Source of the DNA: Novosphingobium sp.
Lineage (GTDB): Bacteria; Pseudomonadota; Alphaproteobacteria; Sphingomonadales; Sphingomonadaceae
Direction of reading: 5' to 3'
NCBI GenBank assembly: GCA_023266625.1
Contig: JAHFPT010000030.1
Location: forward strand, 14,545-54,620
Length of the DNA: 40,076 nt
A program made the position numbers and the translations under genes. The notes under the pieces were generated by a model. The model saw nothing but the letters and a program-made list of their open reading frames with translations. It ran no database searches and was not told the DNA's origin. Each line of letters starts with the position of its first letter. The first letter of the stretch is position 1. Positions 1-8,961 of the stretch are shown here, piece by piece.

Positions 1-58
1 ATTTTTCCGTATATCGATTGACGGTGCGCTGGCAAGCGGTGTGCCGACCCGGCGCGGC

Positions 59-139
59 TCAGCTGCCGAGGAACCGGCCGCCGTTCACGTTGATCGTCTG
101 CGCTGCAGGTGCCGAGAGGAGGCGAGCGCCAAACGATCT
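59..139 (-). pseudogene. C-terminal relic of an SDR dehydrogenase
   Basis: On the minus strand the last codons read QTINVNGGRFLGS followed by TGA. This is the characteristic end of many short-chain dehydrogenases, where a TGQTINVNGG motif closes the protein. The residues before it (LLSAPAA) fit only loosely and the usual FITG part is missing. No longer SDR reading frame is seen upstream. I read it as a truncated remnant next to the KstD-like gene. The stretch 1-204 holds nothing else I recognise. Confidence 0.4.
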
Positions 140-204
140 TGGCTCGCGCGATCAGCGGCGCTGGCTGCCAATGACCGTGACCAGCCAAACTTTATACCGA
201 AGTG

Positions 205-1854
205 TCAGAGATTGGCACGGACAGCATGACGGGCCGCGACGTATCCGAATATCATGGACGGCCCGACCGCTGCTCCAGCGCCGAGATAGACGCGTCCCCC
301 TGCCGCTGCCGAAGTATTGCCGGTGACATAAAGGCCGGGAATTGGAACGCCATCCGGGCGCAGCGCGCGCGCATGCTCGTCGGCGACGATGCCGCCGCAT
401 GTCCCGATGTCGCCCGGATAGATCGCCACGGCATAGAATGGCGGCTTTGCGATTGTACCGAGGTTTGGATTCGGCTTCGTCTTGGGGTCGCCGTAGTATT
501 GGTTGAACGCGCTTTCGCCGCGATGGAAGTCATCATCCACGCCCGTGTGGACCAAGCCGTTGAAGTGCTGGACCGTTCGCGCGAGCCCCTCGGCATCGAT
601 TCCGCAAAGTCGTGCAATCTTGTCCAGTGAACCAGCGCGTTTCAAGTAGCCGCACTCGATCAGTGTTTCCGCAGGCTTGCCGGGCATGGCCATCCCCCAG
701 AAGTACTTGCGGCGATGCTCGCTGTCGAAGATCGCCCAGGCTGGAACGGCGCCGGCCTCGTACATCGTCTTGCCGACTTCCATATAGGGGTTGGCCTCGT
801 TGACGAATCGATTGCCTCGCGCATCAACGAGAATGCAGTGCGGTTTGCCTATGTCGCCTGCCGAGTGCATCGAGAAGGTGCTGCCGTCCGGCAGATAGGA
901 GCAGGGAAACCAGAAAGCTTCGTCCATCTGGTCGGTAGCTGCGCCTAAGTCCATAATCGCCCGGATCATCTCGCCGGTATCGCCGGGATTGACCTGCGTC
1001 CAATCCGTCGATGCGGGCTTAGGCGAATATTTATCGCGCATTTCCCTGTTGCGCGAAAATCCTCCCGCATTGACCAGCACACCGAGGTTTGCCCGGACCG
1101 TGACCATGCGTCCGTCGCGTTCGGCGGTCACACCCACGACCCGGCCATTCTCGACGATGAAATCCCTGACGGAAGTTTCGGTCCAGATCGGTACCCTTTC
1201 ACGCAGTGCAATCTGAAGGAGACGCCCCAGCAGAGCGCCTCCGCCGCTCAGAAGTGTCTGCCCCAAGAGCCGTTCTTTGATCTTCCTATATACGAGCAGA
1301 AGGGCGACGGCCTTGCCCCTCCAGGTCTGTTTGATCGTAAGGATCTTGACCCCCTCCATAATGTGCAACGGCATCCGGCGTCCAGCAGCCGGCATGGAAA
1401 GCTTGGCCTCCCAATCACCCAATTCCTTGGCGTTGAACAGCGGCGTCGCAAGGCCGCGGCCTTGCGGAAGCGAGCCTGGACCGTCGTAATAGTCAGGCAG
1501 TCCCGAATGGAAGAACTTCATCCCCTTACGCTCCAGAAATCGGACCATTTCCGCGCCGTTGCGAATCCAGGACTCGCGCCGAGCGTGGGAAGACGACGGT
1601 AGCGGGTCTCCGGCTATCGCATCGAAGTAAGCCTTTGCGCGTTCGGGGGAGTCATTGCCGCCCGCCGCGTTGACGTGATCATTGTTGGGAACCCAAATCA
1701 CGCCGCCGGAATAAGCGCTGGTGCCTCCGATGACTGCCTGCTTCTCGATGATCAGCACGCGCTTGCCTTGCTCCTGCAAGACCAGAGCCGCCGGCACCGA
1801 GCCTGCACCACTGCCGACGATAACGAAATCGAATGTCTCTTCACTCACAACCAT
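205..1854 (-). CDS. KstD-like FAD-dependent oxidoreductase
   Basis: A flavoprotein of about 549 residues in the FAD_binding_2 / 3-ketosteroid delta-1-dehydrogenase and fumarate-reductase-like family. The N terminus carries the dinucleotide-binding strand and glycine loop (FVIVGSGAGS), then IEKQAVIGGTSAYSGG. Near the C terminus are FYAVAIYPGDIGTCGG and GLYVTGNTSAAAGG, which match the KstD segment holding the catalytic Tyr/Gly and the FAD-contacting end. Known members take 1,2-hydrogens from a 3-ketosteroid A ring; this exact substrate is an inference. The ATG at 1854 was chosen because the conserved fold starts right after it. A GTG at 1848 has a better-spaced GGAAGGGG ribosome site, and the frame is open further to 1911. 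The gene lies in a catabolic block rich in acyl-CoA dehydrogenases, which supports a ring-dehydrogenation role. Confidence 0.85.
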   Translation of the reverse strand: MVVSEETFDFVIVGSGAGSVPAALVLQEQGKRVLIIEKQAVIGGTSAYSGGVIWVPNNDHVNAAGGNDSPERAKAYFDAIAGDPLPSSSHARRESWIRNGAEMVRFLERKGMKFFHSGLPDYYDGPGSLPQGRGLATPLFNAKELGDWEAKLSMPAAGRRMPLHIMEGVKILTIKQTWRGKAVALLLVYRKIKERLLGQTLLSGGGALLGRLLQIALRERVPIWTETSVRDFIVENGRVVGVTAERDGRMVTVRANLGVLVNAGGFSRNREMRDKYSPKPASTDWTQVNPGDTGEMIRAIMDLGAATDQMDEAFWFPCSYLPDGSTFSMHSAGDIGKPHCILVDARGNRFVNEANPYMEVGKTMYEAGAVPAWAIFDSEHRRKYFWGMAMPGKPAETLIECGYLKRAGSLDKIARLCGIDAEGLARTVQHFNGLVHTGVDDDFHRGESAFNQYYGDPKTKPNPNLGTIAKPPFYAVAIYPGDIGTCGGIVADEHARALRPDGVPIPGLYVTGNTSAAAGGRVYLGAGAAVGPSMIFGYVAARHAVRANL

Positions 1855-1933
1855 GCCCCTTCCCGTCGATTCCTGCGATTTTCTCGTACTCTTTGCGTGG
1901 TGAACGACCAAAGGGTGGGCACGCTCCGGGCGT

Positions 1934-2002
1934 ATCGCAGCGGAAGCAGTAATTGTGTATCAGCTCACGAATGGTATCCTTTTCCTCAAGCACTGACGAC
2001 AT
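1934..2002 (-). pseudogene. Possible N-terminal relic of a SnoaL/NTF2-like protein
   Basis: The minus strand opens with ATG at 2002 and reads VLEEKDTIRELIHNYCFRCD, which resembles the first helix of SnoaL-like proteins (compare IEDVLYRYCHAVDRCD in the intact gene at 4238-4804). After about 23 residues the similarity stops and the frame runs into proline-rich text unlike the family. It sits in the gap between the KstD-like gene and the acyl-CoA dehydrogenase, so it may mark a deletion junction. The assignment rests on a short match. Confidence 0.3.
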
Positions 2003-2036
2003 GGCATTCCATCCTGTTGCTGACTGCAATCCATTT

Positions 2037-3044
2037 TCACCAGAGCGGTGATGCCTCGGCAAAAACCCGCTCTGCCTGTGCCTGCATGTTGCCACCGGCC
2101 TGGTCGTAGACATGCGCCCGTTTCATGAACCAGTGCGCATCGCATTCGGACTGGTAGCCAAGCCCCCCATGCACCTGAATCACCGCGCGGCCGTTTTCAT
2201 GCGCGGAATGGGCGGATTTGAGCTTGGCGGCGGCCACTTGCAGTGAAGCATCCGTGGCGCCAGCCTCGACCTTGAGACAGGCCAGCGCGACAAGATGGCC
2301 GCTGATTTCAGCGCGCACGATCATATCCGCACAGCGATGCTTGATCGCCTGGAACGTGCCAATCGGCTTGCCGAACTGCTCACGCAGCTTGGCATAGTCG
2401 GTGGCGAGCGCGCAGGCGCCATCAGCCAGTCCCGCGAGGCAGGCTGCAAGCAATGCGTTGGCGCGCAAAGCGATAGGGGCCTGCGCGTTTGGAACCCAGC
2501 ACTTGGCGGCGGCCAATGACAGGCGACCGCGATGAAGTGTCAAAGAGTCATCCAGCCCGGCGTCGCTCGAAAGTTTACCAGCCTCGAACAGGCCCGCGCC
2601 AGTATCATCCCAGTAGAGCAGCAGCTCACCATCAGCCCAATCGAAAGCAAGCGCCTCGAACTCGTCGGTACCGGCTGATCCCAAGCCTATTGCCAGAGCC
2701 ACACGGCGCTCGCCAGTCACTAATGCCCGCGTCAGTGCAGCATCGCCAGCCGCCTGGGCGACATGCGCCGCAACCATGGTTGCCAGGATCGAGGTGCTGG
2801 CGAGGTGCCGCCCGCAGCCGCGCTGGATCAGCATTTCCTCGACAAGGCCGAGACCGGAGCCACCCGCCTCCTCCGTGATGCCGATGCCGAACCAGCCGAG
2901 TTCGGCCATGCTTCGCCATATCACATCGGCATCAACCGGGGCGGCTTTGGGACGCAGCCGTTCGACAGGCAGTTCCTTCGACAGGAACTGCGCCACGGAA
3001 TCGGCGATCATCGCCTGCTCGTCGCTGAACATCAGATCCCACAT
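2037..3044 (-). CDS. Acyl-CoA dehydrogenase, short subunit (FadE-like)
   Basis: A 335-residue acyl-CoA dehydrogenase. The N-terminal helical domain (DEQAMIADSVAQFLSKELP) and the C-terminal domain with KLREQFGKPIGTFQAIKHRCADM and IQVHGGLGYQSECDAHWFMKRA are clear. The middle beta domain is short and divergent, as in the smaller partner of the alpha2-beta2 acyl-CoA dehydrogenases of steroid side-chain and ring catabolism. It lies 21 bp downstream of another dehydrogenase on the same strand, with a strong GGGGGAGGAAG ribosome site between them, so the two probably form one enzyme. The reaction is alpha,beta-dehydrogenation of an acyl-CoA with FAD. The substrate cannot be read from the sequence. 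Confidence 0.88.
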   Translation of the reverse strand: MWDLMFSDEQAMIADSVAQFLSKELPVERLRPKAAPVDADVIWRSMAELGWFGIGITEEAGGSGLGLVEEMLIQRGCGRHLASTSILATMVAAHVAQAAGDAALTRALVTGERRVALAIGLGSAGTDEFEALAFDWADGELLLYWDDTGAGLFEAGKLSSDAGLDDSLTLHRGRLSLAAAKCWVPNAQAPIALRANALLAACLAGLADGACALATDYAKLREQFGKPIGTFQAIKHRCADMIVRAEISGHLVALACLKVEAGATDASLQVAAAKLKSAHSAHENGRAVIQVHGGLGYQSECDAHWFMKRAHVYDQAGGNMQAQAERVFAEASPLW

Positions 3045-3065
3045 CGGCGCTTCCTCCCCCCTCGC

Positions 3066-4229
3066 CTAACGCGGCAGGCCGAGCAGCCGCTCGCCGATGA
3101 TGTTGCGCTGGATTTCCGCCGTGCCACCAGCGATGGTTTCGGCAAAGGCCTCGAAATAGCCGATACTCCATGACCCGGCTGAGGTCCGGCTGAGCCCGGC
3201 GGGACCAAGCACATCCATCGCCAGACGCATGACCGTCTGCTCAAGCTCACTGGACGCCAGACGCATGAGCGAGCCTTCCGGGCCGGGTTCCGCGCCGCGC
3301 TCCGCACTGGAAACCATGCGATAGACCAGCGCCCGCACCGCCAGTACTTCTGCCCGTGCCATGGCGATCCGCCCTGCGAGAGCGCCACCGCCACGCAAGG
3401 CTGCAGGTGCGTTTGGCTCCAGCCCGCGAACATGATCGATCAATTCCTCAAGCGCGACCGCCACTTCGCAGAAGGCACCGAAGCTCGCTGGCCCGCGCTC
3501 AAAGCCAAGCGTGGTCATCGCCACCGACCAGCCGTTATCGATTTGATCGACCACATTGCTCAGCGGGATGCGGACATCTTCATAGAACACTTCGCTGGTG
3601 TGCGGCTCACCATCGAGCGCCGTGATCGGGCGAACGTCCACACCGGGCAGGTGCATGTCGCAGATGATCCAGGTCAGCCCCTTGTGGCGGCTTAGTTCCG
3701 GCCCGGTGCGGACCAGCAGTTCCTGATAGTCGGCAAGATGCGCCATGGTGGTCCAGATCTTCTGCCCGTTGACGACAAGGTGATCGCCATCAACCACGCC
3801 GCGCGTGCGCAGGCTGGCGAGGTCAGACCCGGCGTTGGGTTCCGAGAAGCCCTGGCACCACGCGGCTTCCCCCTTGAGGATGCGCGGCAGGTGGAAGCTC
3901 TTCTGATCCTCGTTCCCGCGCACGAACACGGTCGGGCCGGCATGGTTGAGCGCCAGCCAAAAGCTGTCATGCACCATCGGACAATGGGCCGAGGCATATT
4001 CCTCGCACCAGATCAGCTGCTGACTGGGTGAAAGACCGCGCCCGCCATATTGTGCTGGCCAGCTTACCCCCGCCCAGCCGCCATCGAACTGCGCCTTCTG
4101 CCAGGCGCGGTCATAGACAATCTGCGCGGCAGAATTGTGCGGACGCAGCTCTCGCGGGCGGTTTGCCTGCAGCCACTCGCGGACTTCCTCGCGGAACTGG
4201 CAGAATTCAGGGCTGTCGGTACATTCCAT
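3066..4229 (-). CDS. Acyl-CoA dehydrogenase, FAD-binding subunit (FadE-like)
   Basis: A 387-residue acyl-CoA dehydrogenase with all three domains. Recognisable pieces are GVSWPAQYGGRGLS in the N-terminal domain, CQGFSEPNAGSDLASLRTR (flavin and substrate binding in the beta domain), GQKIWTTMAHLAD, and a C terminus with ETIAGGTAEIQRNIIGERLLGL. It is translated just before the shorter dehydrogenase at 2037-3044 and just after the SnoaL-like gene (8-bp gap), so the three form a minus-strand operon. It probably supplies most FAD contacts of a heteromeric complex; this is inferred from the pairing and from relatives in steroid degradation. Confidence 0.9.
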   Translation of the reverse strand: MECTDSPEFCQFREEVREWLQANRPRELRPHNSAAQIVYDRAWQKAQFDGGWAGVSWPAQYGGRGLSPSQQLIWCEEYASAHCPMVHDSFWLALNHAGPTVFVRGNEDQKSFHLPRILKGEAAWCQGFSEPNAGSDLASLRTRGVVDGDHLVVNGQKIWTTMAHLADYQELLVRTGPELSRHKGLTWIICDMHLPGVDVRPITALDGEPHTSEVFYEDVRIPLSNVVDQIDNGWSVAMTTLGFERGPASFGAFCEVAVALEELIDHVRGLEPNAPAALRGGGALAGRIAMARAEVLAVRALVYRMVSSAERGAEPGPEGSLMRLASSELEQTVMRLAMDVLGPAGLSRTSAGSWSIGYFEAFAETIAGGTAEIQRNIIGERLLGLPR

Positions 4230-4237
4230 CGGGACGC

Positions 4238-4804
4238 CTACCAGAGCCGGTGCAGGCGGTCGCCGAACAAGTCATGCGAAGGATCCGCCTCACGCCGCTT
4301 GCCCACCTCGAAACGCTTGCCGAAGACGCCGCGATCCCAGTCAGCCGAATCGTCCCACCTGCGCCACCAGTCCATCTGCACCTTGCGCTCTGCGATGCGC
4401 CATTCGGAGTTTCCATCTTCCTTGGCGCGCTTCTCCATGCGGTCGAGATAGCGGCCATACATGGTGAGATCCTTTGGCGCGCCATCCTTGCCCGGCAGCC
4501 GTTCATAGGCGCGATAATAGGACTGGACCGATGCCTGATCACCCTCGATGCGGATCATCACATTGGTGATCGAGTGCAGGGTCTGGTCACGCGATTCGAG
4601 CACCGGCATACAGAAATCGACGAAATCTTCAGCCTTGCCCTGCCAGAAGATGTGATCGTCAATCGCGCCGGGCCAGTAGACACTGAGCAGTAACTCACGA
4701 TCACAGCGATCCACCGCGTGGCAATAGCGATAGAGCACATCCTCGATCGCGACACGGTCGAGCAGTTCCTCGATCTTCGCGGCATTGTCGGCAAGGCGGT
4801 TCAC
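4238..4804 (-). CDS. SnoaL-like (NTF2-fold) protein
   Basis: A 188-residue protein of the SnoaL_4 / nuclear transport factor 2-like group: IEELLDRVAIEDVLYRYCHAVDRCD at the N terminus, then an aromatic-rich cone (FWQGKAEDFVDFCMPV, HSITNVMIRIEGDQASVQSYY). Such proteins are small dehydratases, isomerases or binding proteins in catabolic and polyketide pathways; the activity here is not known. I chose the GTG at 4804 because GGGAG lies 9 bases upstream and the conserved fold begins directly after it. The frame is open much further upstream, but that part runs through the intergenic region and into the divergent ligase gene. It is the first gene of the operon with the two acyl-CoA dehydrogenases. 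Confidence 0.8.
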   Translation of the reverse strand: MNRLADNAAKIEELLDRVAIEDVLYRYCHAVDRCDRELLLSVYWPGAIDDHIFWQGKAEDFVDFCMPVLESRDQTLHSITNVMIRIEGDQASVQSYYRAYERLPGKDGAPKDLTMYGRYLDRMEKRAKEDGNSEWRIAERKVQMDWWRRWDDSADWDRGVFGKRFEVGKRREADPSHDLFGDRLHRLW

Positions 4805-4933
4805 GCTATCGACTCCCGGATTGGCTGCGCTGCGGCGACGCCAGGCATTCGCCCCTTCATTAATACACTGATTTACAGAATAGGCGGAAGCTGGCAAGCC
4901 TGCAGGTGGAGAGTTGCCTGAACGGGAGAGACA
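4805..4933. promoter_or_regulatory. Divergent promoter region of the catabolic operons
   Basis: This 129-bp gap separates the minus-strand SnoaL/dehydrogenase operon from the plus-strand ligase operon and must hold both promoters. The centre (about 4855-4885) is clearly AT-richer than its surroundings. A GGGAGAG ribosome site precedes the ligase ATG at 4934. No clear operator palindrome was found. Confidence 0.45.
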
Positions 4934-6430
4934 ATGGCGCGGTCCGGCTATGAAACGCAGATCCGCGAGGTGCTGGCCAGCCGCCAGAACGAGACTGCAA
5001 TCGATTTTGACGGCATCCCCTTCAGCTGGGGCGAGGCGAATGCCGTCGCAACAGCCGTGGGCGATGTGCTCAAGCAAGCAGGCGTGCCGGAATACGCCCG
5101 GATCGGCCTGATGGGCCGCAACCTGCCGATACATTTCGCCACCCTGTGGGGCATCTTCATCGCAGGCTGCTGCACCACAATGATCCATGCTTTCCAGCCC
5201 CCCGAAGCACTGGCAGAGGATATCACCGCCAATCGCTGGCCGATCGTCTTCGGTGAAAGCCGCGACTGGACCGCGCCGGTCATCGCCGCTGCCAATGCCG
5301 CCGGATCAGTCGGCTATGTCTTTTCCGATGACCCCGTCGCACCGTTCTCCCGCATCACCAGCAACGCCTTGCCCGCCGAAGCCCTGCTCGCTCCTTCCGG
5401 CGACGATACGGTGATTCAACTGCTCAGCAGCGGCACCACCGGAAAGCCGAAACGGATTACCTTGTCGCGTAAATCGATCGAGGAACTGATCGAGCGCACC
5501 CGCTTCCAGTTTGCTTCCGGCGGTGCGGGTGAGAACGCGGCGCAGATGATGCCGTGGCCGCTATCCTCGCTCGGTGGAACCAACGCCGCCCTGCCCGCCG
5601 TCTCGCTGGGGCAGTTGCTGGCAATACAGGAAAAGTACGATGCCCCGCGGTTTCTGGAGCAGTTACGGCGGCACCGGCCGACATTCCTGTCGATGCCGCC
5701 GGCAGCAGTGGCGATGCTGCTGCAGCTCAAACCGGCGAAGGAAGACCTTGCCAGCGTGCAGCTCTATTTCAACGGTTCGGCGCCGCTCGATCCCAATGTG
5801 CAGACTATCCTCGAAGATGAATACGATCTCCCGGTTGCCAATGCCTATGGTGCAACCGAGTTTGCCGGGATCATTTCATCCTGGGTGCCAGAAGACTTCG
5901 CCCTGTTGAGAGCAAAACGGGGCAGCTGCGGGAGGGCCTTGCCGGGCATAAAGATGCGCATCGTCTCGGCTGATACCGGCGCGGTGCTGCCACCGGGCGA
6001 AGCAGGGCTGGTCGAGGCACTGGTACCGCGCATCGCGGATGACTGGGTGCGCACCAACGACCTCGCCTTCATGGACGAGGACGGCTTCCTGTTCCTGCAA
6101 GGCCGCGCCGACGATGCGATCATGCGTGGCGGCTTCAAGGTGATCCCCGAGGAAGTAGTCGAAGTGCTGCGCACCCACCCCAAGGTTGGCGACGCGGCGC
6201 TGATCGGCATTCCCGACGAAAGGCTGGGCATGGTCCCCGCCGCAGCAGTCGAAAAGCGTTTCACCAGTGAAGCCCCGACTGCGGAGGAACTGGAAGCCTT
6301 TCTCCGCACGCGGCTGGCGGCTTACAAGATCCCGGTCCGCTTCGCCATCGTAGCCGAGATTCCCCGGACCGAGAGCATGAAACCGCGCCGCGAGGGATTG
6401 CGCGCCCTGTTCGCCGATCCGAAAAGTTGA
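4934..6430 (+). CDS. AMP-forming acyl-CoA ligase
   Basis: A 498-residue member of the ANL (acyl/aryl-CoA synthetase) superfamily, which activates a carboxylic acid with ATP and joins it to CoA. The phosphate loop is LLSSGTTGKPKRI; the adenine-binding motif is AYGATEFAG; the RTNDLAFMDEDGFLFLQGRADD hinge region and GGFKVIPEEVVEVL follow; the C-terminal catalytic lysine is in PRTESMKPRREG. Length and motif order are normal. GGGAGAG sits 3 bases before the ATG. It is the first gene of the plus-strand operon with the acyl-CoA dehydrogenase pair at 6489-8870, which suggests that it makes the CoA thioester they oxidise. Confidence 0.88.
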   Translation: MARSGYETQIREVLASRQNETAIDFDGIPFSWGEANAVATAVGDVLKQAGVPEYARIGLMGRNLPIHFATLWGIFIAGCCTTMIHAFQPPEALAEDITANRWPIVFGESRDWTAPVIAAANAAGSVGYVFSDDPVAPFSRITSNALPAEALLAPSGDDTVIQLLSSGTTGKPKRITLSRKSIEELIERTRFQFASGGAGENAAQMMPWPLSSLGGTNAALPAVSLGQLLAIQEKYDAPRFLEQLRRHRPTFLSMPPAAVAMLLQLKPAKEDLASVQLYFNGSAPLDPNVQTILEDEYDLPVANAYGATEFAGIISSWVPEDFALLRAKRGSCGRALPGIKMRIVSADTGAVLPPGEAGLVEALVPRIADDWVRTNDLAFMDEDGFLFLQGRADDAIMRGGFKVIPEEVVEVLRTHPKVGDAALIGIPDERLGMVPAAAVEKRFTSEAPTAEELEAFLRTRLAAYKIPVRFAIVAEIPRTESMKPRREGLRALFADPKS

Positions 6431-6488
6431 TAAGCTAGTTTACTTCGATGCCGCGCGCAGGCAGAGAATGCCGCGCAGGAGAGGCAGA

Positions 6489-7688
6489 ATGGATTTACGC
6501 TATTCAGAGGAAGATATTCGCTTCCGCGAGGATGTACGCACCTTCTTCCGCACTGCACTGCCCGATGACATCCGCCGCAAGGTCGTGTGCGGCCAACGCC
6601 TCTCGCGCGAAGACGTAGTACGCTGGACCGGCATCCTCCATGCCAAAGGCTGGGCGACACCGGGCTGGCCGGTCGAATGGGGCGGTACCGGCTGGGATTC
6701 TGTGAAGCAGTATATCTTCAAGGAAGAATTGCTGATGGCGCCAGCGCCCGAAGCGCTGGTGTTCAACACCAGCATGATCGGCCCGCTGCTGATTGCCTTC
6801 GGGAGCGACGAACAGAAAAGCCATTTCCTGCCGAAAATCGCCACCCTCGAATACTGGTTCTGCCAGGGCTTTTCCGAGCCGGAATCAGGCTCTGACCTCG
6901 CCTCGCTGCGTACCCGCGCGGTGCAGGATGGCGACGAATATGTGGTCAACGGCCAGAAGATCTGGACAACCATGGGCCACCGCGCTGACTGGTGCTTCCT
7001 GCTGGTCCGCACCGATCCCGATGCCAAGAAGCAGCGCGGCATTTCGATGCTGATGGTGGACATGAAAACGTCCGGCATCACGGTCAAACCGATTATCACG
7101 ATCGACGGTTATCACGATCTCAATGAGACCTTTTTTGACAATGTCCGCATTCCCGCCGCCAATCTGATTGGCGAGGAAAACAAGGGCTGGGATTACGCCA
7201 AGTACTTGCTTGGCCATGAACGCAGCGCCCAGTCCCGCGTCGGACTGTCCAAGATGCGCCTGCAACGGGCGCGGCAGCTGGCGCAGGATATAGCTTGCGG
7301 CACTGGCTGCCTGGCCGACGATCCCCAGTTTCGCGAGCGGATCGCGCTGATCGAGGTCGAGCTCAAGGCGCTGGAAATACTGACCCTGCGCGTCATTGCC
7401 GATGGCCCGGCCAGCACCGGTGGTGCCTCTGATCCCAAGGCATCAATCCTCAAGCTGAAGGGTGTGGCGCTGCAGCAGGCAGCAACTCAGGTGCTGATGG
7501 AAGTCGCAGGTTACGACGCGATGGAATACGATGGCGAATTTCTGAAGGGCGCAGCCGAACCCGCTGGCGGCGAAGACTGGGCGCTGACCATCGCGCCCAA
7601 TTTCTACTTCGCCCGGCACGTTTCGATCGCGGCTGGCTCAAGCGAGGTCCAGCGCAACATTATCGCCCATTCTGTTCTCGGACTATGA
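6489..7688 (+). CDS. Acyl-CoA dehydrogenase, FAD-binding subunit (FadE-like)
   Basis: A 399-residue acyl-CoA dehydrogenase. It carries WATPGWPVEWGGTGWD, FCQGFSEPESGSDLASLRTR, NGQKIWTTMGHRADWCFLL, and the C-terminal SIAAGSSEVQRNIIAHSVLGL. I placed the start at the ATG at 6489 because an AGGAGAGG ribosome site ends 4 bases before it and the family begins with MDLRYSEED-like sequence; the frame is open 7 codons further. It is followed after 12 bp by the second subunit at 7701, which gives the same two-subunit layout as 2037-4229. The pair probably forms an alpha2-beta2 dehydrogenase of a cyclic or branched acyl-CoA. Confidence 0.9.
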   Translation: MDLRYSEEDIRFREDVRTFFRTALPDDIRRKVVCGQRLSREDVVRWTGILHAKGWATPGWPVEWGGTGWDSVKQYIFKEELLMAPAPEALVFNTSMIGPLLIAFGSDEQKSHFLPKIATLEYWFCQGFSEPESGSDLASLRTRAVQDGDEYVVNGQKIWTTMGHRADWCFLLVRTDPDAKKQRGISMLMVDMKTSGITVKPIITIDGYHDLNETFFDNVRIPAANLIGEENKGWDYAKYLLGHERSAQSRVGLSKMRLQRARQLAQDIACGTGCLADDPQFRERIALIEVELKALEILTLRVIADGPASTGGASDPKASILKLKGVALQQAATQVLMEVAGYDAMEYDGEFLKGAAEPAGGEDWALTIAPNFYFARHVSIAAGSSEVQRNIIAHSVLGL

Positions 7689-7700
7689 AGCAAGCACTGC

Positions 7701-8870
7701 ATGGACTTTAATCTCACCGGCGATCAGCGACTGCTCAAAGAGGCTGTCGAGCGGCTGCTGGCTGACACTTATGACTTTGCCCAGCGCAAGTCCCTTCTGG
7801 CCGAACCGGACGGATGGAGCCGCACGCAATGGCAGCGCTTCGCCGATATGGGCCTGCTTGGCCTGCCATTCGCTGAAAGCGACGGCGGCTTTGCCGGTGG
7901 CCCGGTGGAAACCATGATCGTGATGGAAGCGTTCGGCAACGCGCTGGTCGTTGAGCCTTATCTGCCGACAGTCCTGCTAGGTGGCGGCTTCCTGCGGCTG
8001 GCAGGGTCTGACGAACAACGGCAGCGTCTGATACCAAGGATCATTGATGGCAGCCTGCTGATGGCCTTCGCACAGGCCGAGCCGCAATCGCTCTATGATC
8101 TTTTTCGTGTCGAAACCCGGGCGCGGCGCGTTGGCGGCGCCTGGGTGATCGACGGCCACAAGCGCCATGTCCTGCATGGTGACAGCGCCGATGTGCTGGT
8201 GGTGTCAGCCCGGATCGACGGTGCCAGCAATGACACCGAAGGACTTGCCCTGTTTCTGGTCGATGCCACCGCACCGGGCGTGACGCGGCGCGGATACAGG
8301 TTGCAGGACCACACGCGCGCCGCCGAAATCCGGCTGGAGAATGTTCGTGTCGAGAATGACGCCGTTCTCGGCCAGCCGGGCCACGCCTTCCCGATCATCA
8401 CGCGCGTGGTTGACAGCACAATTGCCGCGCTATGCTGCGAAGCCGTGGGCGTGATGGCCAATGCGCACGAACGGACCATCGAATACATGAAGCTGCGTAA
8501 GCAGTTCGGCGCAACGCTCGGCTCGTTTCAGGCGCTGCAGCACCGCGCGGTCGATATGTTCGTCCAGCTGGAACTGGCACGCAGCATCGCCATGTATGGC
8601 GTAATGTCATGCGAAGATACCGACCCCCAGGCATGCAGCCGTGCAGTATCCGCCACCAAAGTGCAGATCGGCCAGTCCGCGAGACTCATAGGCCAGGAAT
8701 CCCTCCAGCTGCATGGCGGCATCGGCATGACCGAAGACTATCCGGCCGGCCACTATTTCCGCAGGCTGACGATGATTGAAATGCTGTTTGGCGACACCAG
8801 CTACCATCTCGCGGCATTGGCGGAGGCTGGCGGAGGCTGGCGGACTGGCCGCCGCTTAGAGTTTTTCTAG
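7701..8870 (+). CDS. Acyl-CoA dehydrogenase, partner subunit (FadE-like)
   Basis: A 389-residue acyl-CoA dehydrogenase: MDFNLTGDQRLLKEAVERLL at the start, a divergent beta domain, then KLRKQFGATLGSFQALQHRAVDM and LQLHGGIGMTEDYPAGHYFRRL in the C-terminal domain. It is the partner of the dehydrogenase at 6489-7688, 12 bp upstream. The C terminus (EAGGGWRTGRRLEFF) is coded by a short CGGAGGCTGG tandem repeat and ends at the edge of a palindromic intergenic repeat, so its last residues may have been altered by rearrangement. Confidence 0.87.
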   Translation: MDFNLTGDQRLLKEAVERLLADTYDFAQRKSLLAEPDGWSRTQWQRFADMGLLGLPFAESDGGFAGGPVETMIVMEAFGNALVVEPYLPTVLLGGGFLRLAGSDEQRQRLIPRIIDGSLLMAFAQAEPQSLYDLFRVETRARRVGGAWVIDGHKRHVLHGDSADVLVVSARIDGASNDTEGLALFLVDATAPGVTRRGYRLQDHTRAAEIRLENVRVENDAVLGQPGHAFPIITRVVDSTIAALCCEAVGVMANAHERTIEYMKLRKQFGATLGSFQALQHRAVDMFVQLELARSIAMYGVMSCEDTDPQACSRAVSATKVQIGQSARLIGQESLQLHGGIGMTEDYPAGHYFRRLTMIEMLFGDTSYHLAALAEAGGGWRTGRRLEFF

Positions 8871-8961
8871 TCAGGTGGAATCACCTGATGACTCGGAAAA
8901 TGCGGTAAATCAAGAACCTAGAGCGGTCGATCCGATGCAGTCGGATCAGAACCCGCTCTAG
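8871..8961. repeat. Palindromic intergenic repeat with two hairpins
   Basis: Two perfect hairpins lie directly after the dehydrogenase stop. The first is TCAGGTG-GAAT-CACCTGA (8871-8888). The second is a nested stem: CTAGAGCGG (8918-8926) pairs with CCGCTCTAG (8953-8961), and GATCCGA (8929-8935) inside it pairs with TCGGATC (8941-8947). The whole looks like a dispersed intergenic palindromic unit of the kind common in sphingomonads and rhizobia. It may also end transcription of the ligase operon, though no T-tract follows. Confidence 0.65.

Noticed and set aside
4805-5188. N-terminal extension of the SnoaL-like protein
   Set aside because: The extra 127 codons run through the intergenic region and antisense to the ligase gene. 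The GTG at 4804 has a ribosome site and fits the family start.
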